Below are positions 55,709-64,000 of a stretch of 64,000 bases of DNA, piece after piece. Source of the stretch: Galeruca laticollis (Eukaryota; Arthropoda; Insecta; Coleoptera; Chrysomelidae); the NCBI GenBank assembly GCA_963921935.1, contig OY998184.1:89936364-90000363 (forward strand), written 5' to 3'. Position numbers and translations under genes: made by a program. Within the stretch, counting starts at the first letter, position 1. Each line of letters starts with the position of its first letter. Below the pieces are notes generated by a model. That model was given only the letters and a program-made list of their open reading frames with translations. It had not been told where the DNA came from and did not search any database.

Positions 55709-57895
55709 AGAAAAAAAAATTATATCACAAAAATTACCGAAAATTCCAATAGTACTGTGGAATGTAATGAAAGATATTTGTGGATCAAGCAATTCACGAG
55801 TTAACGTAGGAAATATTGAAGATCAACAAGGAAATATATTCACCCATCCTCTTCAAATAGCGAATGAGTTTAACTCAACTGTTTCTGAAGTAGGAAAACA
55901 TTTGGCCGAAAAAATTGACAAAAACCGACAGCGGGTATATGATAAAGTTTCGTTCCCAAATTCAATGTTTTTGCTACCAACAAATACATTTGAGGTGAAG
56001 TCCATTATAGATGACTTGAAAAACAAAAAAGCAACTGGTATAGACGAAATTAGTGCTGAGTGTCTAAAGGCAATACAATCATATATCCTTGATCCGCTGC
56101 AACACATAATAAACATGTGTATGAAGGTGGGAATATGGCCTAAAGCGTTCAAAAAATCTGTAATCACACCTATTTATAAAAATGGAGACAAATCTCTTCC
56201 TATTAACTATCCACCAATATCATTAGTACAACATATATCAAAAAATTTTGAAAGAATATTGAAAATAAGATTGGATTCATACATAACCAAATATGGGTTG
56301 ATATCGTCCCACCAGTTTGGATTTAAACAAAACAGTTCCGCACACAATGCTTTATTAAATTTAACAACCAAAATGTTTGATGCTCTAAATAGGAATAGAA
56401 CGTGCCTATGTATTTTTTTGGATTTAGCGAAGGCATTCGATACTGTCAGCCACGGTAGGCTATTAAAAACGCTGGAGAACTACGGGATACGGGATACTTG
56501 TTTGAAGCTATTCAGGAGTTATCTCAAACATCGACAACAGGTCGTCAAAATCAATGGATTTATTAGTGAAGAACGCGATATAACATACGGATTACCACAG
56601 GGTACTATATTAGGCCCTGTGTTATTCAATATCTACATTTATGATCTATTCTCTCTAAATAGCGCTGGTCATATAATTGGTTACGCGGATGATACTGCAA
56701 TTGTTTATGAGGACAGTAATTGGTATGATTTAAAGCTAAAAGTTGAATCTGACCTAAAGCTAATTAAGTCGTGGTTTGATAGTAAACTATTAACCATAAA
56801 TTTTGAAAAAACTTTTTACATCCTATTCTTAACTCCAACTCATCTAATAACCGATTTTATCCACTGAAAATATCACAGTTTGATCAGGATTTATTTATTA
56901 AACCAATAAACAAAATAAAATATTTGGGGGTACAAATTTAAAAAGGGATTGCCTTATTAAATATATAATAAAAAAATTACAGCTTATTTTGCATAAATTT
57001 AGACACTTGAAAAAGTATATTTCTAGCCAACATCTCCGCAATTTATATTTTCGGTTGGTAGAAAGCCATCTTTGATATGGAATTCAGGTTTGAGGAAGTG
57101 CGTTGGAAACTCACCTGCAGCAATTAAATATAATCCAGAGGAGATTTCTAAAAATCGTAATGTCTAAACCGAACATTTATTCTTCAGATCTTTTGTATTC
57201 TGGAAGTAGAATATTGGATCTTAAACAACTATACTTTCTATGCGTTTCAGTGGAATATCATGGATCAAAGAATACATACAACTTACTAATCCATAATTAC
57301 AATACTCGGAATAGACATTTCCATACAGTCCCTAGGATGATAAAAACGAGTTGTCAGAAAACATATTCTTTCTATTCCGTTAAGATTGACAACCGTATTC
57401 CAGATTATATTAAAAGCATTCAAAATATTCGATTATTTAAAAAGAAACTAAAACACATTTCATTTTAGAGCAGAAAAGAGAATTCTGCGATATAAACGTA
57501 ACGTGAGAAGTATCTACAACTACACATGGTTACATTGGCTGAAGGTTGGAGTTTTCGGTGTTCAATCACTTAAATAGTTTAATATACCACAGGTTTTTTT
57601 TCTGTAGTAGTACAGGTTCATTTTCTTTATTCCTTCAATTTCTCATATTATATTTTTTTAAATTCATATTTTGTTGTGATATTCTGATTGTATTATTTGT
57701 GATATTACTACTATCATTATTGTTGCTAAGTTTACTATTGTTGTGAGTGTAACTAATTTGGTCGCTGTACTTAATTTAGATACCACTTACAAGCTGTTTT
57801 TTACAGCTTCTGTGGGGCATTGTGTTTATTTACGATTTTTAATCTACATTTGTTATACTTTGTAATTTCTAGTGAATAAACATATATTATTATTA

Positions 57896-59199
57896 ATTGG
57901 ACCTCCTAAGAAATTGTATTGTAAAGGGACTTGAGTGAAGAACGAAGTGTTCAAAAGTTACTTATACTAATAAAATATTGTAAGCAACCCTGCAAACAAG
58001 ATGGAAAAAAAGAAAAAAGGAAGAGTAAAAAGAAAAAAATGAGAAAAGAAAAAAGATAAAAGAAAAAAGAATATATACTAATAAACAGACAAGCTTGTTA
58101 AGCAATGTGTAAAAGAAACTCACAAATATACTAAAAAAATAGCCTGGTTAATTGGAACTATGCCATTATGCGACAAAAGGTTATGTTCATGTGACGTTAA
58201 TTTAAAAATGTCAATAATTCAATGAAAGTATTTGCGAGGGGTATATAATATAGATAAAATTGATAACGGTGATTTTTGACTGAATCACTTAGTCAATCTA
58301 ACGTACATCCAATTAAAAATATCAACATGTCCCTTGTTAGAATCTTTTTAATTGGAAAATTACAGTTTTATGAACATATACACTTTCAATTAATAATAAT
58401 TATGCTTTTTATCTCGCATTATAATCGGTAAATTGAAGTATTATTATAATTTTAAATTCATATTCATGCAGGTATATCAGTGCAGCGGTTATGTATGATA
58501 ATTTTTATTTTGCGTTAATTTCCGCATACATCAATAAAGCGATGTGGTATAATATGTAGGAAACAGCGAATCAGTCCGTTATTTAACTAATTAGAAATTT
58601 GAGTACAATCAACATATAATTTTGTGCTCTAAAAGCTTTTAATTAACTTACAAAAATTTAGTCTAAATATTTTAACCAGAATGAAAGTGATGTTAGGGAT
58701 AAATGCGTACCAGAAAGTTGCTGGAAACTATTTTAAAATACTAATATTTACATTTGTTAGTTGACTTACGTTTTTTTTTTATTTAAGATAATACGTTTTA
58801 CAAAAACGTTATTAGAAATATTAATTATATTTGCAAATTGAAAGTTGAGGCTTAAATCTAGAACTAACTACACATCTCTGCTGTGCTAGAAGTTTCTAGA
58901 CTTGTAACTCCTTAGATAGAAAAATAATGGAATTATTTTTCGATTCCAAATTTCTTTCTTCAAATCCAGTATCTTCTGTCTTTTGCTCCTTTTGCATCTT
59001 CGTATAAAGTAGAATGTTGCTATAGCAATACACATAATTTTTTTTAATTCCATTTTTACTGCCCCATCAACCAAGTTGGTTATTAGCGACAAAGATTATT
59101 TTACAAGGTTTTGATTACATTAATTTCAATGACTTAATCATAACAATGATTCAACTTTGAACATTGTTCTTAATCAACTGGATGGTTTCGACACCTATT
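57896..59199. other. No recognisable gene
   Basis: Contains a polypurine tract (57998-58070, GAAAAAAGAAAAA type). A minus-strand 68-codon frame at 58886-59092 (IATFYFIRRCKRSKRQKI) reads like protein but is unassigned. Confidence 0.35.
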
Positions 59200-59560
59200 T
59201 TTTAAATGACGACAGCTTTGAGAATGGCTTAATAGCCGAAAGCGCTTAGCTGGAAATTAATAAACAAATACACACTGAGTATTCGTCGTTTTCATTCACT
59301 CAATTTACATCTAGTGTGTACACCATATCAACAGACAGTTAAAATTGATATTGCCAACAAAATTGAACAATCCATTATACCTGTGGCTTCGACTTCATAT
59401 AATATTATTCCTAATGAAAAACAAGCATCAACATCTTCGTTAACAAACGTTAACGATAACTTATCATCAAAAATAGATAATATACCAGGCATAACAATTC
59501 GAAATTGTTCTAATTTTACTATCAACTTTTAACTAATTTTTCTATATTCTGTGTTCATTT
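59200..59560 (+). repeat. Penelope-like 3' terminal fragment and unassigned short ORF
   Basis: GCTTTGAGAATGGCTTAATA then GCCGAAAGCGCTTAGC at 59215-59251 and AATTAATAAACAAATACACA have the form of Penelope-like terminal sequence with a degraded hammerhead (GGC..GCC stem II followed by GAAA). A 72-codon frame (59314-59532, ending ITIRNCSNFTINF) follows; I do not recognise it. Confidence 0.45.
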
Positions 59561-59770
59561 CTTAAATTCGTTCTGTTTAAGTTAAATAAAATACATATAT
59601 ATGTTACTATTTTCTTTAATTAATAAACGTAGTTGTAGAAAAAATATTGTGTACAACTCGTACGCAAAGCTCTTTTCCCACTCGCTGGATTTGCGGCACT
59701 CGCCTTACAAACTTCTGCGCTCGTGGGAAAATTAACGCTTTGCGCACTTGTTGTACAAACTACTATTTCA
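59561..59770 (-). repeat. Second copy of the left end of the 54.8-kb MITE
   Basis: In inverse orientation this matches 54815-55000 over about 190 bp (TAGTAGTTTGTACAACAAGT, AGTGGGAAAAG, GTACACAATATTTTTTCTAC). It has an extra ~20 bp between the palindrome arms. The other end was not seen. Confidence 0.75.
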
Positions 59771-59986
59771 TTCAAGTTCTTGTTTTTTTCTTCCATTTTC
59801 TTTTATACAGTTTCATTTATGTTCTTGTTGCTTTAATCAATTTTATTATTTATAATCTTCTTAAAAAATTGACTGTCTCGACCCTTACTTCGTGGAATAT
59901 GCTCATATTAGTGTTTTTAAAATGAAACTCAAGGTCTCTAGTTAATTCCACAATATAATACAAGTTATTGAAAATTCTAAAAAATT

Positions 59987-60020
59987 GACAATTGTTTCGA
60001 TAAATCAATATCATCGTCAG
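59987..60020 (-). ncRNA. Candidate hammerhead ribozyme core, copy 2
   Basis: Inverse of the 61651-61684 core in the left arm of the Penelope palindrome, with the same CTGACGA and GAAAC-AATT-GTC arrangement. Confidence 0.45.
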
Positions 60021-60503
60021 AATGACAGAAGTTACATTTCATTTTATGCCTACCTGATGTTTAGTAGTTATATTTGGCTAGACCAAGAAGTAACCTAACT
60101 TGTGATTGGCTTAATATATGTTTATAGAAAAAGAAGAAGATGTGATATTACAAATATTGAAGCTCAGATATTATTAGCCCTATGGTGATATCCTGGATAT
60201 CATTTTTCCAATTAAGATCAGTATAACTGTGCAATGATATAGAAAACCAGGAAAACTATATCTGCTGATCTTTACAATTATCACTTAAGAAGACAGTTTA
60301 TTAGTGGAGAATTCCCTAGATTTAACTGTTCATTGACAACTTCATATTGTGGGTTTCTTAAATGTCTTCTAATTTCCAGTTCTTCAAGGAAATCTAGTTC
60401 TTGTTTATTTTCACAAATATGCAGTACTTCTAGTTTTGTGTTAGGTGTCAATGAATGATTGGTGTCAAGTAGATGACATATTAACTTGTTTTATGGGTAA
60501 TTA

Positions 60504-61398
60504 ACGACAATTAGATGTATTTTTCAACCACATCAATAATTTACACCCGAAAATTAAATTTACATTCGAAATTGAAGAAAATAGCTCAATCAATTTTCTT
60601 GATTTAAAAATTCAAAGAGTTAATAATGTACTTGATTATTCAATTTGCCGAAAACCAACACAAACTGATGTAACAATTCCATTCAATTCTAACCACCCTG
60701 TGTCACACAGACTAGCAGCATATAATTCAATGATACATAGAGCTCTTTCAGTTCCTATGAACAAATGTAATTTTGATAGAGAGATTAATACAATTAGACA
60801 AATAGCACCATCTAACGGTTATCCATTAGATATGATAAATAAGCTAATTAGTAAAAAAGAGGAAAAAGTGGCATTACAACTAATATATCCTAAACAAGCT
60901 GATGAAATTAAAACTTATAAAACCATCACATATGCAGGAAATATTTCTAATAATATTTCAAAGATAATATCTTCAGCAACGAATACAACAATTTCTTTTA
61001 AAACAGAAAGTAACGTTAGTACAAAATTGTTAAATGTAAAAACAAAAATACCACTATTAAAGAAGTCAGGTATATATAAACTCAAATGTCCAGAATGTAA
61101 TGCTGTCTATTTGGGTCAGACCCTTAGGAATTTTGAAATACGATACAGTGAGCACTTACGAGCATACAGATTAAAGCAACCAGATAAATCCCACTACGCA
61201 AAACATCTACTTGACACCAATCATTCATTGACACCTAACACAAAACTAGAAGTACTGCATATTTGTGAAAAGAAACAAGAACTGGATTTCCTTGAAGAAC
61301 TGGAAATTAGAAGACATTTAAGAAACCCACAATATGAAGTTGTCAATGAACAGTTAAATCTAGGGAATTCTCCACTAATAAACTGTCTTCTTAAGTGA
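60504..61398 (+). pseudogene. Penelope-like protein: RT C-terminus and GIY-YIG endonuclease
   Basis: The open frame encodes about 297 residues without internal stops. It begins after the RT catalytic motif at IKFTFEIEENSSINFLDLKI, passes the thumb region (HRLAAYNSMIHRALSVPM), then LLKKSGIYKLKCPECNAVYL then GQTLRNFEIRYSEHLRAYR and DFLEELEIRRHLRNPQYEVV. The GIY-YIG signature is present as GIYKLKC...VYLGQT, with the Arg and Glu of the nuclease core in place and the CPEC zinc pair. The endonuclease part looks intact; the missing N-terminal RT makes the protein non-autonomous. Confidence 0.9.
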
Positions 61399-61650
61399 TA
61401 ATTGTAAAGATCAGCAGATATAGTTTTCTATATAATTGCACAGTTATACTGATCTTAATTGGAAAAATGATATCCAGGATATCACCATAGGGCTAATAAT
61501 ATCTAAGCTTCAATATTTGTAATATCACATCTTCTTCTTTTTTCTATAAACATATATTAAGCCAATCACAAGTTAGGTTACTTCTTGGTCTAGCCAAATA
61601 TAACTACTAAACATCAGGTAGGCATAAAATGAAATGTAACTTCTGTCATT

Positions 61651-61684
61651 CTGACGATGATATTGATTTATCGAAACAATTGTC
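61651..61684 (+). ncRNA. Candidate hammerhead ribozyme core, copy 3
   Basis: CTGACGA (61651-61657), GATA/TATC stem II with a six-base loop, GAAA (61673-61676) and GTC (61682-61684). Stem III is two pairs closed by AATT, as in minimal Penelope hammerheads; stem I has three pairs (ATT/AAT). One extra T before stem II is atypical. Confidence 0.5.
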
Positions 61685-61753
61685 AATTTTTTAGAATTGT
61701 ATTATATTGTGGAATTAACTAGAGACCTTGAGTTTCATTTTAAAAACACTAAT

Positions 61754-62516
61754 ATAATCTTCATGTTAAAATTTTCATTTTTCACAACATTTTTATTTGT
61801 TTTAATTATTTCCCTATTTATTTTTCTTATATTTTCTTTAATTTCCTAGAATATTTTCAATAACATATAAATATGATAAATCAGATAATGAATATATTTC
61901 CGTTTGTTTATGTGTTATTGTTTGTAACAAATTAATCAGTTTCTTTTTGAATTAATGTAACAATATTAACATCTAATAAGTCTGCCTCAAATGCATTGCG
62001 ATCATAATTGGGTTTTATTCAGCCACAGTATTAGATTTGCTTAAATGTGTTTTATAAATTAAAATTTTCTATATGGACATGTTGAAATTTTAATAATTTT
62101 TCTGTTGGTCCTACCGAAGATTTAAATTTAATATCCATGAGTAGTTTGAATTTTATAGGGATAAAAACATGATTGTCAATTAATTATTTATCACTAAAAT
62201 TGATATTTAAGTTCTTTTTCATCATGTCTTTCAAACCTATGATTCCATCAAAAAATTCAGGAGAATCGTATAATATAAAATGAATAGATCCATTTAATTA
62301 AACTCTTTGAACGCCGGTATTTTTGCCCGAAAATGTATCTTTTTGCTTACAAGCGATATTTTAATGGTAATGTTCGAATTATGCAATGTGAGTAGAAATT
62401 CTATGCTGCTGAAGAACGGAGAAAGGCAGCGGACACGTTAGTACTAGCCTCAACTGTCTCTCGTCTCTTTCGTTTCTGCTTTTCACTCTCGAACTAACAT
62501 CGATATTTCTCCCAAC
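61754..62516. other. No recognisable gene
   Basis: AT-rich sequence; no coding similarity found on either strand. Confidence 0.4.
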
Positions 62517-63030
62517 TTACTTGCCGTTTTCATCTAGTCCATCGGAAATTCTCTTCAATACCTCTGTAGGATTAGGAGGAAGCAAACCCGTTGCTCTAAT
62601 AAGACCTGATATTAAATTTTTGCTAATATTATCACTAATACCGATCCACAGAGTACCTAATAGTGCAGGAAATTGTTGTTTGGGAATACACCCAAGGTAT
62701 CTGCTTTCTTTCCTCCATTTGTCTAAAATTCCTATCACTTTTTTTTCATCAAGGCAAATACAGTAGCATCTAACGGTGGCAATAGATGTGAGGCATTTGC
62801 TGGAAAAAGTGAAAGCTAAATTATTCTGCTAGTTTTGCAAAACTCAATTACTTTTGGAGAAAAGTGGCTGTGTCTTCTGGATCGCGAGTGGCTTCAACAT
62901 GTGGTATTAAGATTTTGAAAAACCATTTCGAATAAGTTCATGTCAAACCAACCACTGGGACTGCTGGCATATTTTGTACCAACTGGATCACCAGGGTTTC
63001 GATATTTTACGTAATTTGATGGGTCCATAT
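62517..63030 (-). pseudogene. pogo/Tigger-like DDE transposase fragment
   Basis: Minus strand: YVKYRNPGDPVGTKYASSPS then GWFDMNLFEMVFQNL (about 63020-62910), a damaged stretch with VIEFCKTSRI, then FPANASHLLPPLDATVFAL (about 62800) and IGILDKWRKESRYLGCIPKQ, FPALLGTLWIGISDNISKNL and ATGLLPPNPTEVLKRI (62738-62517). SGWFD, LPPN.TH..QPLD and the K..FP.LL...W...  order is the C-terminal half of pogo-type DDE_1 transposases. The expected DN..SH motif with the second catalytic Asp is destroyed by stops and shifts. Confidence 0.72.
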
Positions 63031-63109
63031 AATTGTGGAAATTGAGAATTTTTATTTATGATGCAGTTCTTTTCATAATCACTTAAAATATAATTTGAAT
63101 TATTAACAA

Positions 63110-64000
63110 TCTATCTTACATTATTAAAAAACTTCTTTGTTGGTTTTGCTCTAAGAATTTGTAGATCTATATTTAGATTCTATAAAGTTATTTATTTTTG
63201 ACTTATAATCATCAGTTTTTAATATAACAGTGGCGTTATCTTTGTCAGATTTTGTTATTGTGAGGTTATTGTTTCAAAAATTGAAGAAGAAGAAGAAGAA
63301 ACGATAACTCTTGTTGATAACTTGCTCACATACAATAATGTCAATCCTATAATTCACTCTGATATCATTACTTTATTAAAAGTGTGTCTGAATCAAAATT
63401 ATTTTCATTTCAATGGAGAGGTTTATAAAAGTAAAGACGGTTTGATTATGGGCAACCCCCTCAGCCCCCTACTAGCAGAAATTTTCATGGATAATATAGA
63501 AAAAATAATTCATGAACACCCCCTTAGTAAAAAATTTATGTACCGGCACCGATATGTGGACGACATTTTAGCTAGCTTCATCGGTACAAATAGACAATTA
63601 GAGACCTTCATTACTTACATAATCTCGATTCACAATAATATCAAATTTACCGTAGAGCTCGAACAAAATAAGTCTATAAACTTTCTAGACCTTACAATTT
63701 CAAATATAAATAATAAACATGATTTTTATATATTTCATAAACCATCACATACAGATATTACAGTTCGGTCCACCCATTCAGTCATAAACTAGCTTTCAAT
63801 AGTATGATACGCAGACTCTTAACAGTCCCATTAAATATAAATAATTATAACAAAGAATTAAATATTATAAAACAAATAGCAGCTAATAATAATTACGATC
63901 CAAATTTCATTGACAATATCATAAATAAAAAGATAAAAAAACAGACTTTAGAACAAGTATTCCCTTCAGATAAAAATACTAATAAACAATTTAAAAGCTT
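63110..64000 (+). mobile_element. Penelope-like element 2, head-to-head rearranged, runs off the window
   Basis: The plus strand from about 63300 carries RT. Immediately upstream, the minus strand at 63265-63120 encodes LTITKSDKDNATVILKTDDY then KSKINNFIESKYRS, the N-terminal RT block of Penelope-like elements. The two parts meet at GAAGAAGAAGAAGAAG (63281-63297). The element continues past base 64000. Confidence 0.8.
63300..64000 (+). pseudogene. Penelope-like reverse transcriptase (partial)
   Basis: 63322-63792 encodes YFHFNGEVYKSKDGLIMGNP then LSPLLAEIFMDNIE, the catalytic YRHRYVDDILASF, and ELEQNKSINFLDLTISNIN. A one-base shift near 63765 leads to HPFSHKLAFNSMIRRLLTVP and NYNKELNIIKQIAANNNYDP, continuing open to the window end. 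The RT fingers N-terminal to YFHF are inverted upstream. It is a different subfamily from element 1: the homologous INFLDL and HRLAAYNSMIHR blocks are only moderately similar. Confidence 0.88.

Larger units (their letters stand above)
54720..57470 (+). pseudogene. LINE reverse transcriptase (YADD), interrupted
   Basis: Left of the MITE: KKSPNNRNILSHYRLYRNKL then NALMQ. Right of it: KNYITKITENS, a frame change, then LWNVMKDICG and the RT from KKATGIDEISAECLKAIQSY through VITPIYKNGDK, SSHQFGFKQNSSAHNAL, CIFLDLAKAFDTVSHGRLLK and GLPQGTILGPVLFNIYIYDL to the catalytic GYADDTAIV (to 56867). After damage at 56868-57100 (VESHL, stop, YGIQV), the C-terminal Q..FLKIV and QLYFLCVSVEYHG segment is open (57103-57468). 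RT core residues are intact, but several stops break the gene. Confidence 0.85.
54700..57895 (+). mobile_element. CR1/Jockey-like LINE, split by a MITE
   Basis: A pre-RT segment (54720-54806), RT (55689-56867) and C-terminal region (57103-57468) lie in order on the plus strand, followed by a ~400-bp 3' untranslated region ending AATAAACATATATTATTATT (about 57870-57892), a likely (ATT)n 3' tail. The endonuclease and ORF1 are absent. The MITE at 54807-55708 separates the pre-RT pieces. Confidence 0.78.
59868..61753 (+). mobile_element. Penelope-like element 1, 5'-truncated with inverted copy
   Basis: The plus-strand part (about 60486-61753) carries the C-terminal RT and GIY-YIG. The segment 59907-60477 is the inverse of 61200-61753, so the copy is a large palindrome with arms of about 555-570 bp and a ~720-bp spacer. 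Inverted partial copies upstream of a 5'-truncated body are a known hallmark of Penelope-like elements. Each arm includes a hammerhead-like core. Confidence 0.85.

Overview
This window is AT-rich animal DNA, almost certainly from an arthropod and most likely an insect. That is inferred from the mix of repeat families: MULEs with FLYWCH-type N-termini, Penelope-like elements with GIY-YIG endonucleases, ZBED5/SCAND3-like hATs, piggyBac, pogo, Ty3 with a SAP-type Gag, and I/R1-, RTE- and CR1/Jockey-like LINEs. There are no bacterial features. I find no intact host gene, only two weak candidate terminal exons (about 8.7 kb and 19.5 kb). Nearly every recognisable coding stretch is a transposable element, mostly decayed.

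Layout. 0-2.6 kb: AT-rich repeats. 2.6-4.0 kb: pseudogene of a repetitive arthropod family. 4.1-8.2 kb: Ty3 retrotransposon (minus strand), lacking RNase H, integrase and one LTR. 9.8-14.5 kb: piggyBac, LINE, Penelope and hAT fragments, then an element with a 174-bp tandem array. 14.6-16.7 kb: Tc1/mariner element with ~340-bp inverted repeats. 18.5-23.6 kb: hAT fragments, one split by a MITE, and a PIN-like plus CXC gene. 25.4-28.3 kb: large non-autonomous element made of two tandem arrays and carrying a solo Ty3 LTR. 28.6-33 kb: more 174-bp array, a short hAT with a perfect 8-bp target duplication, Penelope ends and a tRNA-Ile-like pseudogene. 34.2-36.3 kb: LINE. 38.6-40 kb: TA microsatellite, a MITE and a 157-bp/631-bp higher-order repeat.

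40.3-54.2 kb is the most structured part. A MULE (family A) lies in an RTE-like LINE and has a 9-bp duplication. A second family A copy lies in another LINE, which lies in a hAT, and that MULE copy itself holds a Penelope foldback; two of these three steps have clean target duplications. At 51.7-54.0 kb a second MULE family (B), with a 9-bp duplication, is inserted in the 174-bp array. Both MULE families have long terminal inverted repeats built from arrays of ~15-bp units.

54.7-64 kb holds a CR1/Jockey-like LINE split by a MITE with a tRNA-like segment, two Penelope-like elements with inverted organisation and candidate hammerhead ribozyme cores, and a pogo fragment.

The coding pieces do not form a pathway; the window is a record of nested insertions. 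The most informative items are the repeat-array TIRs of the two MULE families, the Penelope foldbacks with ribozyme-like cores, and the dated nesting.
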